Positions 41,916 through 49,783 of a DNA stretch of 64,000 nt are shown here, piece after piece. The notes under the pieces are model-generated. The model was not told the DNA's origin. It made no database searches and worked only from the letters and a program-made list of their open reading frames with translations. The number at the start of each line of letters is the position of its first letter. Position 1 is the stretch's first letter. Source of the DNA: Desulfocucumis sp964643075 (GTDB lineage Bacteria; Bacillota; Desulfotomaculia; Desulfotomaculales; Desulfocucumaceae); contig CAZXQO010000005.1 of assembly GCA_964643075.1 (NCBI GenBank), forward strand, positions 1 to 64,000, read 5' to 3'. A program made the position numbers and the translations under genes.

Positions 41916-42299
41916 ATGAAACCTTTGGGCCGCCATGTTTTGGCTGAAATCTATGGATGTGAGTTCGACATTCTCAACGACATCAAGAAAGTTGAAAAAA
42001 TAATGGTAAACGCGGCGCTCGAGGCCGGGGCCGAGGTTAGAGAATGTGTATTCCATAAATTCAGCCCTCAAGGGATTAGTGGTGTGGTGGTAATATCTGA
42101 ATCACATCTGGCTATCCATACCTGGCCGGAACTGGGGTATGCGGCTGTGGACGTATTCACCTGCGGTGATAAAGTGGACCCCTGGGACGCCTGCAACTAT
42201 CTTAAGGAAAATTTCTGCGCCAAACAAATGAGCGCCAAGGAAACCAAGCGTGGCATAGTTCCTCTGGAGGTAGTCGAAAAGTCAGCTGTGAATCTATAG
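41916..42299 (+). CDS. speH: S-adenosylmethionine decarboxylase proenzyme, bacterial type
   Basis: 127 residues, the SpeH length. The self-cleavage site is ISESHLAIHTWPE, where the Ser becomes the pyruvoyl group and SES/HLAIHTWPE is conserved; 'AAVDVFTCGD' follows. It supplies the aminopropyl donor for spermidine. GGGGGAAG lies 8-9 bases before ATG 41916. It has its own promoter, leader hairpin and terminator. No spermidine synthase (speE) is adjacent. Confidence 0.93.
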   Translation: MKPLGRHVLAEIYGCEFDILNDIKKVEKIMVNAALEAGAEVRECVFHKFSPQGISGVVVISESHLAIHTWPELGYAAVDVFTCGDKVDPWDACNYLKENFCAKQMSAKETKRGIVPLEVVEKSAVNL

Positions 42300-42334
42300 G
42301 AGGGATGTTTATTAGTACCGGGTTAATACCATAT

Positions 42335-42383
42335 CAATGAGCCTTGCTTTATCTGGAAAAGAGAAGCAGGGCTCATTGCTTTT
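42335..42383 (+). terminator. Terminator of speH
   Basis: CAATGAGCCTTGCTT pairs with AAGCAGGGCTCATTG, loop about 14 bases, followed by CTTTTTAGG. Confidence 0.8.
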
Positions 42384-42469
42384 TAGGCCAAATTTGCCGT
42401 GGAGGGCAGGAAATCAGACCCCCGCAACGAAATATATATTGAGCTAAGCATGAAGGGGGAGAAGACTTA

Positions 42470-43249
42470 TTGAAACAGGTGATATATCCGATCAAGGAAG
42501 AACTGAAAAAAGTACAGGGAAACATGAACAGGCATTTTAATATAAAGGCGGGTTATCTTGGGGATTTTGCCCACCTGGAACTTTGTCAGCTGAGCAGTAT
42601 ACTGCGCCCGGTGCTGGTCATACTGTCTGCGGGTATGTTCGGCAAAATAACGGACAGGGTTATATCTTTGGCTGGTGTTTTGCAATATATATACCTGGCC
42701 TCCTGCATCCATAGAGGTATGAACGAAGATAAAGAAATATCGCAGGCCGCCACCGGGGATCCCAGAGACGGCTGTCAGTTCCCGGTGCTGGTAGGTGACT
42801 ATTTTTACGGCAGGTTCTTCACCTCCCTGTGCGATGCCGGTATAGTGGATTATCTACGCCCCCTTGCGGAAATAATATGTGTAATCAACGAAGGGGGCGT
42901 TATCAGGCTCAGGAATTCAGGCTCAGCCGGTATAAACCTATTGCTGGGACGCGAGCTGGTACGTAAGGAAACAGCGGAATTGCTGGCCGGCTGCTGCCGC
43001 CTGGGGGCCAGGCTGAATGGAGCCGGTGGGCAACAGCAGGAAACTTTGGGCCGGTTCGGTATGAGTCTCGGTATTGCCCTAAGTCTCATGGGGCAGGGTA
43101 ACAGTTTTGAGGAGCAGGCGGTGGTATATCTGCGGGAGGCTTTGCCGGAACTGGATAAACTGCCTCCTGGACCCAACCGTACGGCGCTGAAGGAATTGGT
43201 CGGGCTTTTCCTGCGCCATGAGGTGTCATTGGAAAGAATGGTCGGGTGA
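42470..43249 (+). CDS. hepS: HepS-like component I of heptaprenyl diphosphate synthase (polyprenyl-synthetase fold)
   Basis: 259 residues of prenyltransferase-like helices. The Asp-rich motifs of catalytic polyprenyl synthases are absent: the expected HDDxxD region reads CIHRGMNED. The retained 'FPVLVGDYFYGRFFTSLCDAG' and 'VINEGGVIRLRNSG' resemble HepS of Bacillus ('LTVLAGDYFSGLYYSLL', 'INEHKIRLYD'). HepS is the non-catalytic partner that sets chain length for the menaquinone side chain. TTG 42470 has GGGGGAG 8 bases upstream. menG follows, as hepS-menG does in Bacillus; hepT is not here. Confidence 0.7.
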   Translation: MKQVIYPIKEELKKVQGNMNRHFNIKAGYLGDFAHLELCQLSSILRPVLVILSAGMFGKITDRVISLAGVLQYIYLASCIHRGMNEDKEISQAATGDPRDGCQFPVLVGDYFYGRFFTSLCDAGIVDYLRPLAEIICVINEGGVIRLRNSGSAGINLLLGRELVRKETAELLAGCCRLGARLNGAGGQQQETLGRFGMSLGIALSLMGQGNSFEEQAVVYLREALPELDKLPPGPNRTALKELVGLFLRHEVSLERMVG

Positions 43250-43270
43250 CGGTTGGGAAAGGAGACATCA

Positions 43271-43996
43271 ATGGTACAAATCCCGGATCAATACAAGAAC
43301 AAAGAAGAGTATGTACACCATATATTTGCAAGTATCGCGCACAGATACGATTTGCTCAACACAACTCTGAGTTTTAACCGGGATAAATACTGGCGGACCT
43401 TTGCAGTATCGAAATCAGGACTGCAACCCGGTGGTATGGGCCTGGACATATGTTGCGGCACCGGCATGCTCACCATTGAGCAGGCCAGGGCGGCGGGGGC
43501 CCGGGGCAAGGTGGTGGGCCTTGATTTTTGTGAGGAAATGTTGGCCGTGGCTGTAGATAACATTAAAAAGACTCCGTTCAGGGATAATATAGAGCTGCTG
43601 CAGGGCAATGCCATCGACCTGCCCTTTGGGGACAGCACCTTTGACTGTTGTACCATAGGTTTCGCCCTGCGCAACGTGCCGGATATAAGGAAGACCATCA
43701 GTGAAATGTCCCGGGTGGTAAGGCCTGGCGGTAAGGTAGTTAATCTTGAGTTGTCCAAACCCAGTGCTCCGGTATTCAAGCAGGCTTACTATCTTTATTT
43801 CAACCGCCTGGTACCATTATTGGGGCGTCTGGGCATAGGGAAGGAAGGCCCGTACAGCTACCTCCCCAATTCCTTAAAAGACTTTCCACACCAGTCTGTA
43901 ATTAGGGATATGTTTGAGGAGGAAGGGCTGAAGGATGCCCGCTATTACGAGCTAACTGGCGGTATAGTAACCGTTCATGTGGGAACGGTGGCGTAA
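43271..43996 (+). CDS. menG: Demethylmenaquinone methyltransferase
   Basis: 241 residues of the UbiE/MenG family: 'FASIAHRYDLLNTTLSFNRDKYWR', GLDICCGTGMLTIEQA (SAM site), 'TFDCCTIGFALRNVPD' and 'RVVRPGGKVVNLELSKP'. It adds the final methyl group to demethylmenaquinone. ATG 43271 has AAAGGAG 6 bases upstream. It sits between hepS-like and ubiA in the menaquinone cluster. Confidence 0.93.
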   Translation: MVQIPDQYKNKEEYVHHIFASIAHRYDLLNTTLSFNRDKYWRTFAVSKSGLQPGGMGLDICCGTGMLTIEQARAAGARGKVVGLDFCEEMLAVAVDNIKKTPFRDNIELLQGNAIDLPFGDSTFDCCTIGFALRNVPDIRKTISEMSRVVRPGGKVVNLELSKPSAPVFKQAYYLYFNRLVPLLGRLGIGKEGPYSYLPNSLKDFPHQSVIRDMFEEEGLKDARYYELTGGIVTVHVGTVA

Positions 43997-44030
43997 GTTA
44001 AAAAATTAGTGAATGGGAAGTGGGCATCCT

Positions 44031-44903
44031 ATGGCCTTGGCTAAAGTTGGGACATTCATGGAAATGATTAAGTTTGAGCACACCATTTTTGCCTTGCCCT
44101 TTGCTTATCTGGGTGCTCTATTGGTGGGGAAAAGTATCCCTTCGGGTCAGGATATACTCTGGATTACCCTGGCCATGGTGGGCGCCCGGACCGCCGCCAT
44201 GGCCTTAAACCGTATCATTGACCGTCGGATAGATGCCAAAAACCCCCGCACTGCCAACCGGGCACTGCCTAGGGGGCTGCTCTCGGTGTGGGAGGTATGG
44301 ATTTATGTGGCGCTTTCATTTGTACTATTATTGTTTTCAGCCAATCAGCTAAGCGCCCTGGCATTCCGTCTTTTTCCAGTGGCGGTGGCGGTGCTGGTGC
44401 TATATTCTTATACCAAAAGGTTTACCTGGACCTGCCACTTGTTTCTTGGTCTTGCCCTGGGGCTGGCGCCTCTGGGGGCCTGGATTGCCATTTCGGGCAG
44501 GTTTGAGTTGGCGCCGCTGCTGTTGTGCGCCGGTGTGCTGTTCTGGGTGGCAGGATTTGATATAATTTACGCCTGCGATGATTATCATTTTGATCGAAGT
44601 GAGGGGATCTATTCAATACCTGCCCGGTTTGGCATCAAAAAAGCGCTGGCTATATCGTCTGTATTTCATGTGGTGGCCCCGCTGCTGTTCCTGGCGGTAG
44701 GCGTATTGCTTGATTTGGGAGTGTTTTACCTTATTGGCCTGACGGTGTCTGTGGGCTTACTGATGTATCAGCATTCTCTGGTCAGGCCGGACGATCTTTC
44801 CCGGGCCGGGGTAGCCTTCTTTAATCTAAATGGCGCCCTGAGTGTGCTGATGTTTGTATTTACCGTGCTGGATATATTTTTTCCTGTAAAAATATTCGCT
44901 TAA
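44031..44903 (+). CDS. ubiA: UbiA-family prenyltransferase of the menaquinone pathway (MqnP type)
   Basis: 290 residues, about eight membrane helices. First Asp-rich motif in NRIIDRRIDAKNPRTANRALP, second in 'YACDDYHFDRSEGIYSIPARFG'. It attaches the polyprenyl chain to the naphthoquinone ring in the membrane. ATG 44031 has GGGAAGTGGG 6 bases upstream. In futalosine-pathway genomes such genes cluster with mqn genes, as here, so the MqnP role is more likely than 4-hydroxybenzoate prenylation. Confidence 0.88.
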   Translation: MALAKVGTFMEMIKFEHTIFALPFAYLGALLVGKSIPSGQDILWITLAMVGARTAAMALNRIIDRRIDAKNPRTANRALPRGLLSVWEVWIYVALSFVLLLFSANQLSALAFRLFPVAVAVLVLYSYTKRFTWTCHLFLGLALGLAPLGAWIAISGRFELAPLLLCAGVLFWVAGFDIIYACDDYHFDRSEGIYSIPARFGIKKALAISSVFHVVAPLLFLAVGVLLDLGVFYLIGLTVSVGLLMYQHSLVRPDDLSRAGVAFFNLNGALSVLMFVFTVLDIFFPVKIFA

Positions 44904-44937
44904 GTGTTTCCGGGTAAATGAGGGGAGGACCGGTCTA

Positions 44938-46038
44938 TTGGACTGGATTGTTCAGAACAGCGAACTTTCAGGCATAGCGGAGCGGGTGGATAAGGGAGAA
45001 AGGCTTTCCTTTGAGGATGGAGTACGGCTTTTCGAAACCCGTAATCTTTTGGCTCTGGGCAGGATAGCTGATCAGATCAGGCGCCGTAAAAACGGCGACA
45101 GGGTTTATTATATTGTAAACAGGCATATTAATCATACCAATATATGTGTCAACAGGTGCAAGCTATGCGCCTTTGGCAGGGATGCCGGCGACCCCGGCGC
45201 ATATACCATGACCCTGGATGAAATAGAGGCCAAGGCCCTGGACTGCCGGGGCAGGGGCATAAGTGAAATCCATGTGGTGGGCGGCCTTAACGAAAATTTG
45301 CAACTGGATTATTACCTGGAAATGATACGCCGGTTACACAGGGCGCTTCCGGAAGCGGTTATACAGTCTTTGACCGCGGTAGAAATAGATTTCCTGACCA
45401 GAACCAACAATATGACATTAAGGGATGTACTGGCAACCCTGAAGGATGCCGGGCTGGACTCGCTGCCCGGCGGGGGCGCGGAAGTGTTTGCACCCAGGGT
45501 CAGGGAATTGATTTGTCCTAAGAAGATAAGCGGGGAACGCTGGCTGGAAGTGCATGCGGCAGCTCATTCCCTGGGTATGCGCACCAATGCCACCATGCTC
45601 TACGGTCATGTGGAAACTATAGAGGAAAGAGTTGACCATTTTGTCCGGCTGAGGGAATTGCAGGACCGTACCGGCGGCTTCCTCACTTTTATTCCCCTGG
45701 CCTTTCATCCCAGAAACACCATGCTGGAGCAACCGGGCAAATCAGGCACCACAGGTTTCGATGACCTGAAGATGCTGGCGGTAGCCAGACTGATGCTGGA
45801 TAATTTTGACCACATTAAGGCATTTTGGATTATGATTGGCCCCAAGCTGGCCCAGGTTTCACTATCTTTCGGCGTTGACGACCTGGACGGGACGGTGGAG
45901 GAGGAAAAAATCGCACATGATGCCGGCGCTGAAACCGGCCAGCGCCTGGCCCGGTCGGAGATGATCAGAATGATTAAGGTGGCCGGAAGGGTACCGGTGG
46001 AGAGAGACACGCTGTACAATGTGATCAGGGAGGGTTGA
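44938..46038 (+). CDS. mqnE: Aminodeoxyfutalosine synthase (radical SAM)
   Basis: 366 residues. The radical SAM motif is NICVNRCKLCAFGRD (C-x3-C-x2-C). MqnE-type blocks are 'ISEIHVVGGLNENLQLDYYLEMI', LDSLPGGGAEVF, TNATMLYGHVET and 'VERDTLYNVI'. It joins the SAM-derived adenosyl unit to 3-(1-carboxyvinyloxy)benzoate, the second step of the futalosine route. TTG at 44938 has GGGGAGG upstream. Its stop is two bases before the mqnA start. Confidence 0.92.
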   Translation: MDWIVQNSELSGIAERVDKGERLSFEDGVRLFETRNLLALGRIADQIRRRKNGDRVYYIVNRHINHTNICVNRCKLCAFGRDAGDPGAYTMTLDEIEAKALDCRGRGISEIHVVGGLNENLQLDYYLEMIRRLHRALPEAVIQSLTAVEIDFLTRTNNMTLRDVLATLKDAGLDSLPGGGAEVFAPRVRELICPKKISGERWLEVHAAAHSLGMRTNATMLYGHVETIEERVDHFVRLRELQDRTGGFLTFIPLAFHPRNTMLEQPGKSGTTGFDDLKMLAVARLMLDNFDHIKAFWIMIGPKLAQVSLSFGVDDLDGTVEEEKIAHDAGAETGQRLARSEMIRMIKVAGRVPVERDTLYNVIREG

Positions 46039-46040
46039 TT

Positions 46041-46889
46041 GTGTCTGGTCTTCGCTTGGGGCAGGTGGAGTATCTAAATTGCCTGCCGGTATATTACGCC
46101 TTAGAGAATGGTCTGATTCCTTTTGACGGTGAACTGGTTAAAGGTACGCCAGCCATGTTAAACCGCCTGTTCCTGAACGGGGAATTGGACGTTACTCCTA
46201 TATCTTCAATAGAATACGCGCGCAATCCGGAAAAATGCACCATTATCCCTAAACTTTCAATTAGCTCCAACGGGCGGGTAGCCAGCATTTTGTTTTTCAG
46301 TAAGGTGCCCATTACTGAAATGGAAGGTAAGAAAGTATACGTGACCACATCCTCGGCCACTTCGGTGGCATTGTTGAAAATACTTTTTGAGCACTATTAT
46401 CACGTAGCCGTGGAACTTCACCCGGCCCGGCCCGATCTGGTAAGCATGCTGGAAGATGGCGAAGGGGCGTTGCTTATAGGTGATGATGCCATGCTTGCCC
46501 ACCGCAAGGTGATCAATGAAGGATGGAAGATACTGGTTACTGACCTTGGAGAAGCGTGGAAGGAATTCACCGGCGAACGAATGGTCTACGCCATTTGGGT
46601 GGTGAGAAAGGAAATCGCCAGGGAACAGCCGGGAAAGGTAAAAGATCTTTCACGCACCCTGCAGCAGTCCAGGAAGATGTCCATGGCCGAAACGGTGCTG
46701 TTGCTGAAGGAGGCCCACCGCCTGACCGGACTTTCATATCCCGTGCTGGAGGATTACTTCAAAATTATCAGGCACAGTCTCTCTCCCGGTTACAGGCGCG
46801 GCCTACTGACTTTTTATGATTACGCATACAAAAGCGGGCTGATCGAGGAGAGGGTTAAGCTGTCCGTATGGGGTGAAAAAGATGACTGA
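46041..46889 (+). CDS. mqnA: Chorismate dehydratase
   Basis: 282 residues of the periplasmic-binding-protein-like MqnA fold: 'LRLGQVEYLNCLPVYYALE', 'LDVTPISSIEYARNPEK' and 'GALLIGDDAML'. It removes water from chorismate to give 3-(1-carboxyvinyloxy)benzoate, the entry step. GTG 46041 has GGGAGG 7 bases upstream within the mqnE end; TTG 46035 would collide with that site. It overlaps mqnC by 8 bases. Confidence 0.92.
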   Translation: MSGLRLGQVEYLNCLPVYYALENGLIPFDGELVKGTPAMLNRLFLNGELDVTPISSIEYARNPEKCTIIPKLSISSNGRVASILFFSKVPITEMEGKKVYVTTSSATSVALLKILFEHYYHVAVELHPARPDLVSMLEDGEGALLIGDDAMLAHRKVINEGWKILVTDLGEAWKEFTGERMVYAIWVVRKEIAREQPGKVKDLSRTLQQSRKMSMAETVLLLKEAHRLTGLSYPVLEDYFKIIRHSLSPGYRRGLLTFYDYAYKSGLIEERVKLSVWGEKDD

Positions 46890-47952
46890 CACGGAACGTT
46901 TTCTGCACAAGGCTATAGATGGAGGCCGGCTGACCCCGGAGGAGGGGCTGGACGTTCTGGTAAATGCAGACTTGTTGGCCCTGGGTGCAGCCGCCGGCGC
47001 TGTCCGCAAGCGTTTGCATCCGGAAAACACAGTTACATTTATTATCGACAGGAATATAAACTATACTAATGTTTGCCAGTGCCGCTGCAAATTTTGCGCC
47101 TTTTACAGGGATACTGAGGACCCGGAAGCCTATGTTATCACGGAAGAAGAACTTTTTGCGAAAATAGAGGAAACCATAGCAGCAGGTGGCACCGAATTGT
47201 TAATTCAGGGCGGCCTGCATCCCGGCCTGGGGTTTGACTATTACCTGAACATGCTACGATCCATCAAGGAGCGCTTCAATATTCATATTCATTCCTTCTC
47301 TCCCCCGGAAATAGTCCATATGGCCCGTATTTCCGGGCAAACGGTTGCTGAGGTGCTGTCTTCTCTTAAGGAGGCAGGTCTTGATTCCCTGCCCGGCGGC
47401 GGTGCGGAAATACTGGTTAACCGGGTGCGGAAAGCCATCAGCCCCAATAAAATTACCTGGGAAGAATGGATGGATGTAATGCATCAGGCCCATCGCCTGG
47501 GTATGAAGACCACCGCCACCATGATGTTCGGCCATCTGGAAACTCCGGAGGAAAGGATCAAGCACATGTTCAGGGTCAGGGAGGCCCAGGATCTTACGGG
47601 GGGATTTACAGCCTTCATTCTCTGGAGCTTTCAGCCCAGGAATACAAAGCTGGAAGGAACCACGGCCACCGGCACGGACTACCTGCGTACCCTAGCGACG
47701 GCCAGGATCATGCTGGACAATATTCCCAACCTGCAGGTTTCCTGGCCAACCCAGGGCGCTAAGCTGGCCCAAGTGGCGCTCTGTTTCGGTGCTAATGATT
47801 TCGGCAGTACCATGCTGGAGGAAAATGTAGTCAGGGCGGCGGGGATGACCTTCCGGGGGTTGACTCCGGAGGAAATAATACGCTATATCAGGGATGCCGG
47901 TTATACACCGGCCCAGAGGACCACTGATTACAGGATTATAAGGACATTCTAA
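46882..47952 (+). CDS. mqnC: Cyclic dehypoxanthine futalosine synthase (radical SAM)
   Basis: 356 residues. Radical SAM motif NVCQCRCKFCAFYRD; MqnC-type elements 'GGTELLIQGGLHPGLGFDYYLNML', 'HSFSPPEIVHMA', LDSLPGGGAEIL and 'SWPTQGAKLAQVALCFGANDFGSTMLEENVV'. It cyclises dehypoxanthine futalosine. It is a close paralogue of MqnE, but HSFSPPEI and SWPTQG separate the two. ATG 46882 has GGGGTGA 5 bases upstream. Last gene of the menaquinone run. Confidence 0.93.
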   Translation: MTDTERFLHKAIDGGRLTPEEGLDVLVNADLLALGAAAGAVRKRLHPENTVTFIIDRNINYTNVCQCRCKFCAFYRDTEDPEAYVITEEELFAKIEETIAAGGTELLIQGGLHPGLGFDYYLNMLRSIKERFNIHIHSFSPPEIVHMARISGQTVAEVLSSLKEAGLDSLPGGGAEILVNRVRKAISPNKITWEEWMDVMHQAHRLGMKTTATMMFGHLETPEERIKHMFRVREAQDLTGGFTAFILWSFQPRNTKLEGTTATGTDYLRTLATARIMLDNIPNLQVSWPTQGAKLAQVALCFGANDFGSTMLEENVVRAAGMTFRGLTPEEIIRYIRDAGYTPAQRTTDYRIIRTF

Positions 47953-48242
47953 GTGGATGCTGTTATCGTTTGGGAGGGCATTCTGGTTATGCCGGCCAGA
48001 TAGGGTGTGATGTGTCTCAGTCCGGGGGTAAAATAAGTTGCTAATATGAAGGCAGGGCCGAATCCGCAAAACCAGGCCACTGCCTTTTCATATCTGTCCG
48101 GTGTAAGGGAAATGTATTTGCCGTACCTGGTCAAAACAGGCTTACCCACTTTCAGACCTATAACATAGCTGGTGCAGAAACCCGTCAGGCTGCCTCCCAG
48201 GGCGAAAAAATAGCCAACCAAGGAAAATATGTTGCGTAGCAT
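47949..48242 (-). pseudogene. DedA-family membrane protein fragment
   Basis: The middle of a DedA protein is readable: 'FFALGGSLTGFCTSYVIGLKVGKPVLTRYGKYISLTPDRYEKAVAWFCGFGPAFILATYFTPG', then 'RHITPYLAGITRMP', after which homology stops. Both the N-terminal helix region and the C-terminal third are missing, and the sequence abuts the mqnC stop. It is probably a decayed gene. Confidence 0.65.
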
Positions 48243-48346
48243 TGTTGATGCAGTATCGGTGGACTGCCCGGCAATCCTGCTTGCATTTGAGTAAAAAGCT
48301 GCCATATAATGTTGTAAAATCGGTAGGACATGTTGGAGGCGCAATT

Positions 48347-49783
48347 ATGGGTGATATAGGTAATGCTGAACTGCTCCAGACTCTACCGTCGGTGGACGAG
48401 GTGCTCAGGGCAAATGAGATAAAAGGTATGCTGGATGCCTATCCCAGGGAACTGGTAGTTGCATCGATTCGGGATGCCCTGGACAGGGTAAGAAATCAAC
48501 TGCTGGCTGATCATGGGACGGCAGGCGAAAAAACCAGGGAACGTTACATTACTGAAATAGCCGGGGATGTATTGAAATCTCTGGCCCTTCGTTTGCGTCC
48601 CAACCTGCGCCGGGTAATTAACGGCACCGGGGTGGTTCTACATACCAACCTGGGACGGGCCGTGCTGTCGGCCGGGGCCATCGAAGCGGTGCATATGGCG
48701 GCTTCGGGCTACTGCAATATTGAAATGAACCTGGCCAGCGGGAAAAGGGGTTCCCGCTATGCCGTAGTGGAAGAACTTTTGCGCAGCCTTACCGGTGCTG
48801 AATCCTGCCTGGTGGTGAACAATAATGCGGCTGCGGTGTTGCTGGCCCTGGGCTCCCTGGCCCGGAGCCGTGAGGTGATTGTTTCCCGGGGACAGTTGGT
48901 GGAAATAGGAGGCTCCTTCAGAATTCCTGAGGTCATGGCCCAGAGCGGGGCCATACTTGTGGAGGTCGGAGCTACTAACAAAACTCATCCCGACGACTAC
49001 CGCAGGGCCATTACCGAGAATACTGCCCTTTTGCTTCATGTCCATATGAGCAACTACAGGATTGTGGGTTTTACCCGGGAAACCACTGTGGAAGAAATGG
49101 TGGAGATTGGCCGGGAAAAAGGCTTGCCGGTTATGAGCGACCTGGGCAGTGGGTTTTTGGTGGATATGGCCCGTTTTGGGCTGCCGCCGGAGCCCACCGT
49201 GCAGCAGGTGTTGTCCGCCGGGGCCGATGTGGTAACCTTTTCCGGTGATAAGCTGCTGGGTGGGCCCCAGTCCGGTATTATCGTGGGCCGTAGAGAGTAT
49301 ATAGATGAAATGAAGAAAAACCCACTGACCAGGGCCGTGCGTATAGACAAAATGACCATTGCGGGACTGGAAGCCACCCTCAGGGAGTATCTTGACCCGG
49401 AGGCAGCCGTGAGAAATGTTCCTACTTTGCGCATGCTGAGCGCAGAAGCCAATGATTTAATGAAAAGGGCCGGGGAACTGCTTATCCTGCTGCAGGAAGC
49501 TTCCCGTGAAAAGGCTGTCATTACACTGGGAGCCGGGACTTCTGCGGTGGGAGGTGGGGCTATGCCCACGGCGGAGCTTCCTGGCGGGATAGTGGCTATA
49601 AATCCCCTGACAATATCGGTTTCCGAACTAGCCTCCCGGCTGAGAACGGGTGATCCGGCGGTAATCGGCAGGCTGCAGGAAGACAGGTTGCTAATTGACG
49701 TGCGAGCTATACAAAAGGGTGAGGATATGATACTGGCCGGGGCCATTGCAGCAGCCCTGGGCCGCAGGGAGGACCGGTTTTGA
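48347..49783 (+). CDS. selA: L-seryl-tRNA(Sec) selenium transferase
   Basis: 478 residues with PLP-enzyme blocks: 'RRVINGTGVVLHTNLGRA', 'SLTGAESCLVVNNNAAAVLLAL', 'TFSGDKLLGGPQSGIIVGR' with the PLP Lys in SGDKLLGG. It converts Ser-tRNA(Sec) to Sec-tRNA(Sec) using selenophosphate. ATG 48347 has GGAGG 7 bases upstream. Its stop overlaps the selB start by four bases. selC and selD are not in the window. Confidence 0.95.
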   Translation: MGDIGNAELLQTLPSVDEVLRANEIKGMLDAYPRELVVASIRDALDRVRNQLLADHGTAGEKTRERYITEIAGDVLKSLALRLRPNLRRVINGTGVVLHTNLGRAVLSAGAIEAVHMAASGYCNIEMNLASGKRGSRYAVVEELLRSLTGAESCLVVNNNAAAVLLALGSLARSREVIVSRGQLVEIGGSFRIPEVMAQSGAILVEVGATNKTHPDDYRRAITENTALLLHVHMSNYRIVGFTRETTVEEMVEIGREKGLPVMSDLGSGFLVDMARFGLPPEPTVQQVLSAGADVVTFSGDKLLGGPQSGIIVGRREYIDEMKKNPLTRAVRIDKMTIAGLEATLREYLDPEAAVRNVPTLRMLSAEANDLMKRAGELLILLQEASREKAVITLGAGTSAVGGGAMPTAELPGGIVAINPLTISVSELASRLRTGDPAVIGRLQEDRLLIDVRAIQKGEDMILAGAIAAALGRREDRF

